Part shown: positions 9,356 to 18,205 of the stretch, one piece after another
How positions within the stretch are numbered: position 1 is the stretch's first letter
Layout: the number at the start of each line of letters is the position of its first letter
Source: Gemmatimonadota bacterium
GTDB lineage: Bacteria > Latescibacterota > UBA2968 > UBA8231
Direction of reading: 5' to 3'
DNA length: 20,993 nt
NCBI GenBank assembly: GCA_026706505.1
Contig: JAPOYQ010000206.1
Location: forward strand, 1 to 20,993
Position numbers and translations under genes: made by a program
Notes under the pieces: generated by a model
Databases searched by the model: none
The model's input: the letters and a program-made list of their open reading frames with translations, nothing else
What the model was told of the DNA's origin: nothing

Positions 9356-11958
9356 CCCCTTCTTTCGGCTGGCCGACCTCCCAAGCGCTCCTCTTCTAGC
9401 CCGGCATAGAGCTCGATAAAGGCAATGGTATTGCTCACGTCTTGGTCGGAGAGGTTGGCAAAGTTGATGTCGTTGACCTGAAAGCCAACGTTGGATGTGA
9501 TGCTGTACCCTTGATACTGCACTCGATTGGTGTACTGCACGGTGAATACCTTGCCGATGAAGTCGTCGATGTATTCGGGCGGCAGCGGGTCGGGGATCTC
9601 CTCGGCATTGCGAAAGATTACGGCTTCCACCCCGACCTCGACGCGGCTTCTCGTCAGCACCGGGAACACGGCGGACAGGGAGAAAATTTCGCTCAATTCG
9701 TTGATCTCAAGCTGGACGGTGCGCGGTTGGGTGCGCTTGCGCCACATGTTTTTCCAGCGCGGGATCAAGGTGATGTTGCGCCCGATGGAAAACGGATAGT
9801 CCGCCTTGTTGATCACACCGTAGAACGCGCTGTCGCGGAGGCGCTCGGCTGCTTCGTCTCGCTGATTGAAGTGATCGAGGCGGAACTTGTTGGCAAAGGT
9901 CAGGTTGCCACGGGTGTACTTGTAGCCGATGAAGCTCTGATTGACGATGGTGTTTTCGGTGATTAGGGGGTCGTCAAAAGGTTGCAAGCCGCCAATGGAG
10001 CCGGGGCGCTGGACCCATTGCAGCAGGTTGTCGGCGATGTTGTCCTCGACGGACTTGATCATGTGAAAGGCTTCGAACTTGCCCGTCCTAGAAATATCGC
10101 GCACCGCGCTGAGCAGCGCGTACACGGCTGTTGACCGCTCCTCGCCGGCGATCAGCCACTCCCGATTGCGACCTACGGTGATATTGACCCCTGGATAAAT
10201 CTCGGTCCCGCCGTACGCGTTCCAGCCGCGATGGCCCTTGCGGTAGGGATAGTCGGCCTCGTCGTCGTTTTCAAAGCGATCCACCACGGTGTTGTGGTTC
10301 ATATCGACGCCGAAGAGGAAATCGGGCGGGTCGATGTAGTGGCGCAAGAATGGCTCTTCGTAGTCCGGGGTGAGATTGGAGTTTTCGTTGAAATCCGAGA
10401 GCAAATCGTTGTTTTCGTCGAGGCCGGGGAAGACGGCGTTGTCGCCGCCCGCACCACCCCAGCGCGGCCAATCGACGAGCTGGTCTTGATCGTCGTTGTC
10501 GTCGATGTACTCGAACCAGTTCTGGCGCTGGTTTTCGTAATCCACGACATCGTTTTGGTCGGTGATGTACCCGCGCGTGGTGTACCCGTGGTCCATACTG
10601 AACACCTCGCCGTAGCCAAAGTAGCGGCCCACGCGGCGCGTGGCGTTGACAAACCAAGCATCGGCTGTGCGATTGCTCTTTTTGAGGTTGCTCAGTTTCT
10701 GGATGTTGATGTTGGGATAGCGCTGAAACTGGGTGTTGCGCGCAAATTCGCCGCGCACCTCCATGCCCCATATATCCTCAATGGTCAAGTCCACGCTGGC
10801 GATTTCGTTGGCCGAGGGCAGTCCGTAGTCAAAGCGGACGACGCGCTGGTTGGTGTTGTCGCGCACATTGCCTTCCGAGCGAGTGACCGGCAAGAAAATG
10901 GGCTGGCCGTTGATATTAGTCTGCAGGTTGGAGGTAATCTCCACTCGGTAGTCATTGGAGAGCACCATGGCGTAGCTGACCTTTTGCACCACCAGCGGGT
11001 CGGGCACGCGGTAGCGGAGGAGGATTGGTGCTTCTTCGAGGGCTTCGAGGAAGCCCTCGCGCTGGCGGCCGCCCTCAATGGTGGGGTTGACCGAGGTCTC
11101 TTGGCCATCGACGATCATCTGCGCCGAAAAGAACAGGGCACCGGAGCCGTCGCCGGGCGAGTCGTCGGAGATGCGGATAACGATTTCAGTGACGTTGCCC
11201 GAGTTCTGGCTGCTGGTCAGCAAGCCAGCGCGCGAGTTTTCCGAGAAATTGCTGCTCGCCGAGCCGAAGTTCGTATTGACATACGTGACCCCTAAGCCCA
11301 TGAAATCGCCGATTTGGGCAGTGCCGCGCAGGCCGACGAAGTTGGTGAAGTCCGTGTCTTGCACTCGGTTGGCCCCCTGTACCGCCCTTACCGGCTCATT
11401 GACGCGCGACAGCAGCACTGTGGCCTCGTACTTGTCGGACGCAAAGTCCCACTGGACGCCGTTGAAGCGCGAGCGGCTGAAGGTCAGTGGGGTCAGGGTC
11501 GTGCGGATGTAGTCGCCGACGGTCAGGGCGGAATAGTACTGGCCCTTGGAATCGGCGGCTACCAGTAGGTTTTGGAACCAAGCGCCAAAGTGGTTGGATT
11601 TGAAGACCGAGCTGCCAAAGGCCAGCGGCTGCTGTTGGCGCCACTCGTAGATGCGCCAGCCCCGGGTGATCCAATTGCCGAAAATGTCGTACTGGCCCGT
11701 GCCCTCTAGCTGCGTGCTGACGTAGCGCTGATACGGTTCCTTGGCGTAGTTGGTGTACTTGTAGCCTCCCCAATTATAGATGTAGTAGAGATCTTGGGGC
11801 ACGTACCACTTGCGCATGGTCGGGATCAGTGGGTCGAAGCCCTCGATCCGAACCTGCGAGGTGGCGCCGCGCTCGCGCCCCGGGGTCGCCGCTTGGACGC
11901 TGGACGCTACAACGGCTAGGACCAGCAGGGCAATCCCCCAGAACATAACTTTGCGCAT
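9343..11958 (-). CDS. Probable outer-membrane beta-barrel protein with calcium-type acidic loops
   Basis: An 871-residue exported protein with the signal peptide MRKVMFWGIALLVLAVVASSVQA (cleavage near 23). Much of it shows alternating polar/aromatic strands (for example GYKYTRGNLTFANKFRLDHF and VFTVQYTNRVQYQGYSITSNVGF), as in outer-membrane barrels. The middle holds three acidic clusters: 486-496 (DDNDDQDQLVD), 514-525 (DENNDLLSDFNE) and 552-563 (DMNHNTVVDRFE). The last two fit the 12-residue EF-hand/dockerin pattern, although the second has Asn at loop position 5. I recall similar unnamed proteins in Latescibacterota-type genomes; SprA-like proteins are the nearest idea but this one is far shorter. 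The ribosome site GGGAGGG lies 6 nt before the ATG. It follows a hairpin after the upstream surface-protein gene and overlaps the SurA-like gene downstream. Barrel topology and calcium binding are inferred. Confidence 0.78.
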   Translation of the reverse strand: MRKVMFWGIALLVLAVVASSVQAATPGRERGATSQVRIEGFDPLIPTMRKWYVPQDLYYIYNWGGYKYTNYAKEPYQRYVSTQLEGTGQYDIFGNWITRGWRIYEWRQQQPLAFGSSVFKSNHFGAWFQNLLVAADSKGQYYSALTVGDYIRTTLTPLTFSRSRFNGVQWDFASDKYEATVLLSRVNEPVRAVQGANRVQDTDFTNFVGLRGTAQIGDFMGLGVTYVNTNFGSASSNFSENSRAGLLTSSQNSGNVTEIVIRISDDSPGDGSGALFFSAQMIVDGQETSVNPTIEGGRQREGFLEALEEAPILLRYRVPDPLVVQKVSYAMVLSNDYRVEITSNLQTNINGQPIFLPVTRSEGNVRDNTNQRVVRFDYGLPSANEIASVDLTIEDIWGMEVRGEFARNTQFQRYPNINIQKLSNLKKSNRTADAWFVNATRRVGRYFGYGEVFSMDHGYTTRGYITDQNDVVDYENQRQNWFEYIDDNDDQDQLVDWPRWGGAGGDNAVFPGLDENNDLLSDFNENSNLTPDYEEPFLRHYIDPPDFLFGVDMNHNTVVDRFENDDEADYPYRKGHRGWNAYGGTEIYPGVNITVGRNREWLIAGEERSTAVYALLSAVRDISRTGKFEAFHMIKSVEDNIADNLLQWVQRPGSIGGLQPFDDPLITENTIVNQSFIGYKYTRGNLTFANKFRLDHFNQRDEAAERLRDSAFYGVINKADYPFSIGRNITLIPRWKNMWRKRTQPRTVQLEINELSEIFSLSAVFPVLTRSRVEVGVEAVIFRNAEEIPDPLPPEYIDDFIGKVFTVQYTNRVQYQGYSITSNVGFQVNDINFANLSDQDVSNTIAFIELYAGLEEERLGGRPAERRGWSF

Positions 11959-12011
11959 AACAACCCTCCCTTAGGCGGTTCACTTGTGCTTGGCGCGGCT
12001 AACCGCGCGGT

Positions 12012-12048
12012 AAAAATCGGCGACCGAGATGGCTCGGCCATGTCGGTC
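12012..12048 (-). terminator. Terminator-like hairpin overlapping the stop of the upstream surface protein gene
   Basis: On the minus strand GACCGA (12048-12043) pairs with TCGGTC (12027-12022). Inside it, across a 1x1 C/C mismatch, ATGGC pairs with GCCAT around a 3-nt loop. After four bases (GCCG) and an A comes a run of five T. The run begins a few bases after the stem, so termination may be partial. The stem begins inside the TGA stop of the upstream gene. Confidence 0.5.
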
Positions 12049-13828
12049 AGTACACTACGGCGATACTCCGCATCTGCGTGGCGATGCCAGCGTCGGTAGC
12101 GGCCTTGAGGCGAAGCAAGTACATACCCGGCGGCACGGCACCGTCGTCGTCGCGGCCATCCCAGCTAACTTGATTGGGGCCGGAGCGGTCGCGGGCTTTG
12201 TAGAGGCGATGCACTGGCCGGCCGCTCAAGTCGTACACGACCACCTCGACTTCGACCTCGTGGGTCGCCTTGAGCAGGATGTAGTCGAGGGAGATCTGAT
12301 CGTTAATGCCGTCGCCATTGGGCGTGATTACCGCAGACGAGAACACGACGCCGGTAAAAAGCTCGTCGTCGATGCGGGCACTGACAGTCAGCGTGTTGTC
12401 GGTAACTTCCTCGGCCGCGTCGCCAAAGGCGACTCGCTGTGGAAACGCATCGGATTGGCTGTCGGCGACCTCGCCGCGGAATTCCGTGCCAGAGACGGTT
12501 ACCAAGCTGGCAAAGCGCACGGCGACTTCTTGGCCGCTGCGGGTGATGCGTTGGTCGGGAAAGCTCACCTGCAAGCGTCCCAAATCGGACGCCTCAGTGA
12601 AGTCGTCAATCTCGACGCCATCGACGCGCACACCCGTGGCGCGGGCCGCAAACGGAGTGTGGATGATAACGGTGTCAAAGCCTCGGTTGCCGCTTGAGAC
12701 GACCGAGCGCAGGTGATAGGTAAATTCGTTCTCCTGCCCTAAGGTCGCCGTGGTCGGGCTGATTTCAGCAATGACCGAATCGGCGAGGGCCGGCACCGTG
12801 TAGTTGAAAACCACCGAGTCGATGACGGCTTTGTCGAGCAAGCTGTTCGACAGGAGCTTGAATTGCAACTGGAGGTAGCGCCGATTGTCCGGTGAATTGA
12901 TCGGCGATCCGAGGAGTTCGGCGTAGGGTGGGGACCACGCACTCCAATCGCGGTCGTTTTCGAGGACGATGCCGGCGTAGGAGGGGTCGAGTGTGCGGTC
13001 GAAATCCGCCAGGGCCACTTCCTCGAATTCACCGGGAATGCCCGTCTGGCGGAAGTAGAGCGAGTCCGTAGCGACGAAGCCGGTTTTGGTGCTGAACTGG
13101 GCTTGCGCGGTGCCGTCGATGCGGCCATACACATCGACCGGCCCGAAGTTGGCCGCTTCACCTAGGTCAATCACTTGCGATATGTACTGGGCAAAGGGCG
13201 CGACGCCGACGCCAAAAACTTCGAGGTCGCCCATCTGGAAGCCGCGTTCGCCCGTGCTGCGCAAAATAAAAAAGCGCACCTGCGTCGGCGGAAAGCTCAA
13301 GTCCAGCTCGGGCAGGCCGTGCGAGCGGTCTTGTGCTATGAGCGCGTAAACGGGATTGCCGCCAACGAAGTTGAGCGAATCGCCATCGTTGACGTAAAAC
13401 TCGTAGCCGCGCAGCGAGCGCTCGTCGTCGTTGAGGACACCGCGGCGAAAATAGAGGCGATGGAGGACAAAGATGGCACCCATATCGACGTCGAGTTCGG
13501 CGCCGTTGGGGTTGGTGTACACGCGCCAGCCCGTTTTGTAGTCACCGTCGATGAGTTCGTTGATTATCTCGTTGGAGCGCGCCGCGGCCGTGCGCACCGA
13601 GGTGGTCGCGCGGCCGCCGAGTTCCTTGATGCGCGGCAGGATGTTTTCCTCGGGGTCGGCTTCTAGCGGCGAAAGGCCGCCCTCGTCGGTAACTTCGAGT
13701 GCGTTGAATACGATCGAGTTGCTCTCCCAATCCAGTCCATCGCCGCCTATTTTGAGCCGTTCCGCGGCCACGGCCGGAGTGCTATATCCCATCGCTAGGC
13801 AGGCTAATGCGAGTGCGGCACGGGTCAT
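12047..13828 (-). CDS. Secreted discoidin-like / FlgD-Ig surface protein (type 1 architecture)
   Basis: A 593-residue secreted protein with signal peptide to about residue 22 (AVAA-ER). The mature start has GGDGLDW at 28-34, like the paralogue two genes upstream. Residues about 65-207 resemble an F5/8-type (discoidin) fold: ELIDGDYKTGWRV, then LDVDMGAIFVLHRLYF, ending DLEVFGVG. A second sandwich (about 218-345) starts VIDLGEAANFG and contains DWSAWS at 294-299 and RRYLQLQ at 316-322. A third beta domain covers about 350-490. The C-terminal module has TPNGDGIND at 502-510, VYDLSGRPV at 531-539 and VSWDGRDDDGAVPPGMYLL, a FlgD Ig-like/CHU_C-type domain, and ends in AVVY. The ribosome site AAGGA is 7-8 nt before the ATG. 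A surface-binding role, perhaps for glycan, is inferred. Confidence 0.85.
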   Translation of the reverse strand: MTRAALALACLAMGYSTPAVAAERLKIGGDGLDWESNSIVFNALEVTDEGGLSPLEADPEENILPRIKELGGRATTSVRTAAARSNEIINELIDGDYKTGWRVYTNPNGAELDVDMGAIFVLHRLYFRRGVLNDDERSLRGYEFYVNDGDSLNFVGGNPVYALIAQDRSHGLPELDLSFPPTQVRFFILRSTGERGFQMGDLEVFGVGVAPFAQYISQVIDLGEAANFGPVDVYGRIDGTAQAQFSTKTGFVATDSLYFRQTGIPGEFEEVALADFDRTLDPSYAGIVLENDRDWSAWSPPYAELLGSPINSPDNRRYLQLQFKLLSNSLLDKAVIDSVVFNYTVPALADSVIAEISPTTATLGQENEFTYHLRSVVSSGNRGFDTVIIHTPFAARATGVRVDGVEIDDFTEASDLGRLQVSFPDQRITRSGQEVAVRFASLVTVSGTEFRGEVADSQSDAFPQRVAFGDAAEEVTDNTLTVSARIDDELFTGVVFSSAVITPNGDGINDQISLDYILLKATHEVEVEVVVYDLSGRPVHRLYKARDRSGPNQVSWDGRDDDGAVPPGMYLLRLKAATDAGIATQMRSIAVVY

Positions 13829-13869
13829 CGCAGTTCCTTTTTGCTGTAAGGTGGCAAAAGCAGTCCCCC

Positions 13870-16239
13870 TCAGTAGGCCACCGGTACGATCCGCTGCACC
13901 GTCTCAGTCTCGGAATCGCCGACAATCTCGATTTGTAATAAATAGGTCCCCGGCCTCACGAGCGCACCGACATCGTCGCGACCATTCCAAGAAAAGTGGT
14001 AGCGCCGAGCGAGCCCATCGCCGCTGTCGAGGGCGCGCACTTTGCGGCCAGCCAAGTCGTAGATGTGGACCCGGATTGGTCGCGGAGTCACCAGCTTGAG
14101 CGCGTCGAATTCAATGGCTAGCTCGTCGCCGACCCCATCTCCATTGGGCGTCAGCACGGGCGTCGAAAGGGCGACGTTGGCCAGCAAGAGGCCGTTGATC
14201 GGCAATTGCACGGAGACGGATTCACTTGGCACATCGGCTTTGGCATCGCCTTGGTCAACGAGTTGGCGCACATCGGTGCCGAGGTTACTGTTGCCGAGGA
14301 AAAGGTCAAAGCGCGTCTGGTTTTGATAAATGGTGCTACTGAACGAGAGTTCGATTAGCTCCGAGCGGCGGATCGTGGCCGGTAGATCGACGACAAATCC
14401 TTCGGCGACCGGAGTGATTGTGACATCCACCGGCTCGTCACCCAACTTCAGGCTGGTGAAATCAACGGGCACGGACGCGGTCATGGTCAGGCGGTTAAAG
14501 CCCTGCGAGCGCCCACCAAAGGTCGGCAGGACGAAGTACGTAAAATCCTTTTTGACGCCCGGTTCGACTTGGCTGGGGAAGACCTCGGCGCGGGTTTCGA
14601 GAGCAATGGGATTTTCCGTGTTCAAGTGAAGGGCGTTGATCGCTGGTGCTGTGCTAGGATCGTCCGAAATCAGGCGCAGGTCGAGCTGGACATAGCGGCG
14701 TGGCGAGGGCGAGCTAAAGAGCGCGCCCGAAGTCACGTACGGATCGCTCCAGACGCTCCAGTCTGAGCCGACGGAAATCGTGATTTTGGTCGGCCCGCGC
14801 AAGCTCTTGGGCGTCTTGTTCCACTTCCGCTCGGTGATCTCTTTGCCCTTCTTGTCGAAGTAGTGAAGATTCTCGACGACTTCATTGCCGGTGCGGCTGC
14901 GCAGCTCAATGCGCGTGCTGGGCGGGATCTCGGAGTCCCACTCGACCGAAGTCAGGGCCTTGGCTTCGCCGAGGTCGAGGATCGGCGAGGTTAACTGCAA
15001 CTCGGCTGGAAAGCCCTCGCCGTAGATCTGGAACTCGCTAATCAGGGCGAAGAGCCGGTAGGAGCCATGGGTGCCCGTGCGCTGGCCGCCGTGGCGGGAG
15101 GAAGGGAAATACTGCTTGATGTAGCGAATTTTCTGCAACTCGAATTGATGGTCGAAGTTGCGGATATCCGTCTCGTTCAGCGGGCTGTCGTCAACAAAGG
15201 CAATCTCGTGGAAATTCAGGGTGCCATCTGGAGCAATCGAGCCGTCGGAAGCGAGGAGCTGGTACCAGAAAAAGTTGGCGTAGCGGCTGCGAATCCGCGA
15301 CGGGGCACCGGCCGGCTCGCCGATGATGCGGATCTGGTCAATCCAGTAGTGGGCCCCTAGGTCGAAGATGATGCGATTGAAGATGTCGAAGCCGGTCTGA
15401 GTCTGGTGGTAAGTCTGCATGCCCCAGTTGGTGACAATGTCGCCGTCAACCATGTTCTCTCCGCCGGAGAGCACGGCCTGCAAGTCGGTGATGAGTTCGA
15501 TGTTGCCGCCGCGCTCAATGATCCCGAGGGAGATATTGTCGCCGATGGTGGAGACCGAAATCTCAGCTAGGCCGGCACCCTCGACGAACTTGGCCAGTTC
15601 GATGCGAATGATGCGCACCAGCCCCGAGGATTCTTTGAACTCGCGGACAGTGCCATCGACAAAGCCGCCGCCAATGTCGTCCGAGCCAGACGCACTCAAA
15701 CCCAAGGTGCGCTGGCGGGGATCGAGGACGAGCTCGTGGCTCTCATTGAAGCCAACTCCCTTGGAGAGGCCGTAGCCCAAGGTACCTTCTACAGGCACCA
15801 ATGCGTTGGTAAAGAACTTCTCGCCGCTCGACAGCAGGATGGTGAAAAACTCAAAGGGCGGCGCGGACTTGTCGAAGGTGATGACGATTTCGGAGGCAGT
15901 CACCAAGCGGCCCAAGTCGAGTTCGATATAGGCGTCTTCAATGCCGTCGGCCGGATCGGGAGACCAGCTAGTCGCTGGGTCGCCATCCATGATGTGGTCC
16001 GCGTCGCGGGCATTGCTGCCAACGCTGCGGATGCCGCCGCCAAAGTTATCGGCATTGCGCACGGCGTCGATGTTTTTGCGCACGGGCACGGGCTGGATGC
16101 GGCCGGTCGCTTGTAATTCCACGGCACCGACCGGGTGCGCCCAGTCTTGCCAAGCGGAGCGGGAGTTAAACGAGACGCGCTCGCCAAAGGCGAAACTGCC
16201 CAACGCGATAACGAGGCATAGTGCGCGAGTGATTGTCAT
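13870..16239 (-). CDS. Secreted two-discoidin / FlgD-Ig surface protein (type 2 architecture)
   Basis: A 789-residue secreted protein with signal peptide to about residue 19 (ALGSFAFG-E). It has two discoidin-like domains. The first spans about 65-235 (HIMDGDPATSWSPDP and IELDLGRLVTASEIVI). The second spans about 245-408 (NMVDGDIVTNWGMQT, IFDLGAHYWIDQIRIIG, SEFQIYGEGF). A sandwich at 415-540 contains ILDLGEAKALTSVEW, DWSVWSDPY at 493-501 and SPSPRRYVQLDLRL. A linking beta domain and a FlgD Ig-like C-terminus follow (TPNGDGVGD at 697-705, HIYDLAGRKVRAL, FSWNGRDDVGALVRPGTYLL), ending PVAY. From its second discoidin domain on it is a clear paralogue of the gene at the right edge: both share a GNE[VI][VI]E segment, then KGKE/NGKE and TERK. 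It probably acts outside the cell as a binding or scaffold protein; the ligand is unknown. Confidence 0.86.
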   Translation of the reverse strand: MTITRALCLVIALGSFAFGERVSFNSRSAWQDWAHPVGAVELQATGRIQPVPVRKNIDAVRNADNFGGGIRSVGSNARDADHIMDGDPATSWSPDPADGIEDAYIELDLGRLVTASEIVITFDKSAPPFEFFTILLSSGEKFFTNALVPVEGTLGYGLSKGVGFNESHELVLDPRQRTLGLSASGSDDIGGGFVDGTVREFKESSGLVRIIRIELAKFVEGAGLAEISVSTIGDNISLGIIERGGNIELITDLQAVLSGGENMVDGDIVTNWGMQTYHQTQTGFDIFNRIIFDLGAHYWIDQIRIIGEPAGAPSRIRSRYANFFWYQLLASDGSIAPDGTLNFHEIAFVDDSPLNETDIRNFDHQFELQKIRYIKQYFPSSRHGGQRTGTHGSYRLFALISEFQIYGEGFPAELQLTSPILDLGEAKALTSVEWDSEIPPSTRIELRSRTGNEVVENLHYFDKKGKEITERKWNKTPKSLRGPTKITISVGSDWSVWSDPYVTSGALFSSPSPRRYVQLDLRLISDDPSTAPAINALHLNTENPIALETRAEVFPSQVEPGVKKDFTYFVLPTFGGRSQGFNRLTMTASVPVDFTSLKLGDEPVDVTITPVAEGFVVDLPATIRRSELIELSFSSTIYQNQTRFDLFLGNSNLGTDVRQLVDQGDAKADVPSESVSVQLPINGLLLANVALSTPVLTPNGDGVGDELAIEFDALKLVTPRPIRVHIYDLAGRKVRALDSGDGLARRYHFSWNGRDDVGALVRPGTYLLQIEIVGDSETETVQRIVPVAY

Positions 16240-16303
16240 AGCCGTGTTCCCTTAGCCCGTCCTACATAGCGATATGCCATAGCGGGCTGGCTGTGGGCCG
16301 TGC

Positions 16304-18103
16304 TCAGTACGCTAGTCCCACTAGCAATGACCGGTCCTCAGAGCCGGTATCCGTATCAATGGAAAGCTGCAAGAGGTAGAGTCCGGGCGGTACCGTGGCA
16401 CCGCTCTCGTCCAAGCCGTCCCAAGTCACTTGCTGCGGCCCGTTGAGCGCACCGCTTTTTTGCAAATGCCGCACTGGACGACCCGCGAGGTCGTACACGA
16501 TTAGGTCGGCGGGCACCTGCGAGAGCGCGCGCAGCAAGATGTAGGACACCTGTAACTGGTCGTTGATCCCATCGCCGTTGGGGCTGAATACCGGCGGATC
16601 AGCCTTCAATTCGAGGACGAGCTCCTGGCGCAACGCGCCTTGGATGGAGAGGCGGTCGGCTTGGGCCTCAGGGGTGGCGTCTCCGGCCACCACGTCTTGG
16701 CCGAGTTCGCCGGTCTGACTGTCGAAAACCTTGGCGAAAAAAGTGGTGCCATAGACCGTTACCATGGCCTCGAAGCGGATGCGCAAAAGCTGGCCCGATT
16801 CGGTCACTCGGTCGTCGGTCAGTTGGATGGCTAGCCTGCTCTCGTCCTGCGCGTCCTCTTCTGTAAAAGCGACGGGTTCCCCGTCTAGTTCGACGCTATT
16901 GACCGTGGCCTTGAAAGGCGTGCGAATTTCCACGCGGTCGAACCCGTCGTTGACATCACCAAAAGTCGAGCGAATGTAGTAGTCGAAGGTATTACTCTCG
17001 CCGAGAGTGACCGTTGCTGGAGTAACTTCGGCTGTCAGCTCTTCGGCCAGCGTCGGGATCGAGTAGTCAAAGGAGAGCGAATCGACAAAGGCCGACTGGC
17101 GCGCGTCCTCGGATGAAAAAAACAAGCGGAACTGGACGTAGCGACGGTTGCCCGGCGAGAGTAGATCGCCAAAGAAGTCTTCGTATGGTGCCGACCAAGG
17201 GCTCCACTCGTCGATGTTGTCGATGATCGCGCCTTTGTCGGACGAGGTCAGATCGTCGTACTCGTCGGCCGCCTCAGGTGAGCCTATTGGCAAGATGGGC
17301 TCTTCCTGCCGATCCTCGCCCTCAAAGATATCGGTTTTGCGATAGTAAATTTTGGGGTCGAGCACCGAGCCCGTGCGCGTCTGCAATACCACGTTAGTCA
17401 AGGGGTCGAAGCGGGTCTGCAGGCGGATTTGGCCAAAGTTGGCCGCCTCGCCGAGGTCGATGACTTCGGAGAGATAGCTGCCAGTGGGCGCGAAGCCGTC
17501 GCCAAAGACCTCGACTTCCTCGATGATGAACTCTTGGCCCGAGCGGCTAGTTAGGCGGATGACGCGCACAAACTGGAGGGGGATATGAGCGTCAATATCC
17601 GATTCGCTCTGTTCGAGATTGGAGCTGACTTTGTTGATGAAGGCGATCGGACGGTCCTCGCGCAGTTGCGCGGGGTTGCCGTCGTGAACAAAAAGCTCAT
17701 AGGCGCGGAGGAAGATATCGGGGTTGCCCTGAAAGCGAATGCGGTTGATCGGCAGGATCGCGCCTAAGTCGATGACCATGGAGGTGCCATCGGGGCGTCG
17801 CTCGCGGGTGACGCGCCAGAAGGTCTCGGAATTGCCGTCGGTGAGCAAGCCGGTCAGGTTCTCGCGCGACTGCGGTGAGGAGATGTTGCCACCCCGCCGC
17901 GTCAGGGTGAGGTTTGCGACGGCATTGGTGGTCGAGTCCACCACGGCTGGGAGCAGGACAGACGCGTCGGTGGTGAGTCCGGTCAGTTCGCCGACATCGT
18001 CCCATGCAAAGCCAGAGCCTCCCGCGGTCCACACGTCCACGGCGCTAGCCGCCCTAGCGCCCAACAGAATGCAGATCAACAGCCTAAATCGCCATTTGAA
18101 CAT
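16304..18103 (-). CDS. Secreted discoidin-like / FlgD-Ig surface protein (type 1 architecture)
   Basis: From the ATG at 18103 this is a 599-residue protein with the signal peptide MFKWRFRLLICILLGARAASA. The frame is also open to a TTG at 18139, but that lies at the edge of the terminator stem of the previous gene and would place 12 odd residues before the signal, so I reject it. GAGAGG precedes the chosen start by 11 nt. The mature N-terminus carries AGGSGFAWDDV (27-37), a discoidin-like domain (about 72-203: LLTDGNSETFWRV, MVIDLGAILPINRIRF, EEVEVFGDGF), and a sandwich starting EVIDLGEAANFG with EWSPWSAPY at 299-307 and NRRYVQF. A further beta domain and a C-terminal FlgD Ig-like module follow (SPNGDGIND at 507-515, VYDLAGRPVRHL, VTWDGLDESGATVPPGLYLL), ending in VGLAY. 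It parallels the type 1 protein at 12047-13828 along its whole length. Confidence 0.86.
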   Translation of the reverse strand: MFKWRFRLLICILLGARAASAVDVWTAGGSGFAWDDVGELTGLTTDASVLLPAVVDSTTNAVANLTLTRRGGNISSPQSRENLTGLLTDGNSETFWRVTRERRPDGTSMVIDLGAILPINRIRFQGNPDIFLRAYELFVHDGNPAQLREDRPIAFINKVSSNLEQSESDIDAHIPLQFVRVIRLTSRSGQEFIIEEVEVFGDGFAPTGSYLSEVIDLGEAANFGQIRLQTRFDPLTNVVLQTRTGSVLDPKIYYRKTDIFEGEDRQEEPILPIGSPEAADEYDDLTSSDKGAIIDNIDEWSPWSAPYEDFFGDLLSPGNRRYVQFRLFFSSEDARQSAFVDSLSFDYSIPTLAEELTAEVTPATVTLGESNTFDYYIRSTFGDVNDGFDRVEIRTPFKATVNSVELDGEPVAFTEEDAQDESRLAIQLTDDRVTESGQLLRIRFEAMVTVYGTTFFAKVFDSQTGELGQDVVAGDATPEAQADRLSIQGALRQELVLELKADPPVFSPNGDGINDQLQVSYILLRALSQVPADLIVYDLAGRPVRHLQKSGALNGPQQVTWDGLDESGATVPPGLYLLQLSIDTDTGSEDRSLLVGLAY

Positions 18104-18127
18104 AGCGCGTGTTGCCTCTCGTCCCCA

Positions 18128-18169
18128 TAAACAAAACAAGGGGAGGGGAACCGATTCCCCTCCCCTTGT
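18128..18169 (-). terminator. Strong intrinsic terminator after the CBM9-like gene
   Basis: ACAAGGGGAGGGGAA (18136-18150) and its exact reverse complement (18155-18169) form a 15-bp perfect stem with a 4-nt loop. On the minus strand the stem runs straight into TTTTGTTTA. It begins 36 bp after the stop of the small secreted protein gene and ends about 30 bp before the next gene, so downstream genes need readthrough or a promoter I cannot see. Confidence 0.88.
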
Positions 18170-18205
18170 GAACTTACTGTAAGACGAAGACTACTAAAGT
18201 TTGGT

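Noticed and set aside
10231..11295. A 354-codon plus-strand frame antisense to the barrel gene
   Set aside because: Composition is Val/Ala/His-rich without domain features, and the minus-strand gene has a signal peptide, ribosome site and coherent beta pattern. Similar antisense frames occur over most genes here because of the GC-rich codon use.
16254..16288. Inverted repeat AGCCCG…CGGGCT between two surface-protein genes
   Set aside because: The loop is 23 nt and no U-run follows, so it is unlikely to be a terminator.
18104..18139. A TTG start at 18139 for the type 1 surface protein
   Set aside because: It sits at the edge of the terminator stem and its T-run and adds 12 residues in front of a normal signal peptide; the ATG at 18103 is preferred.
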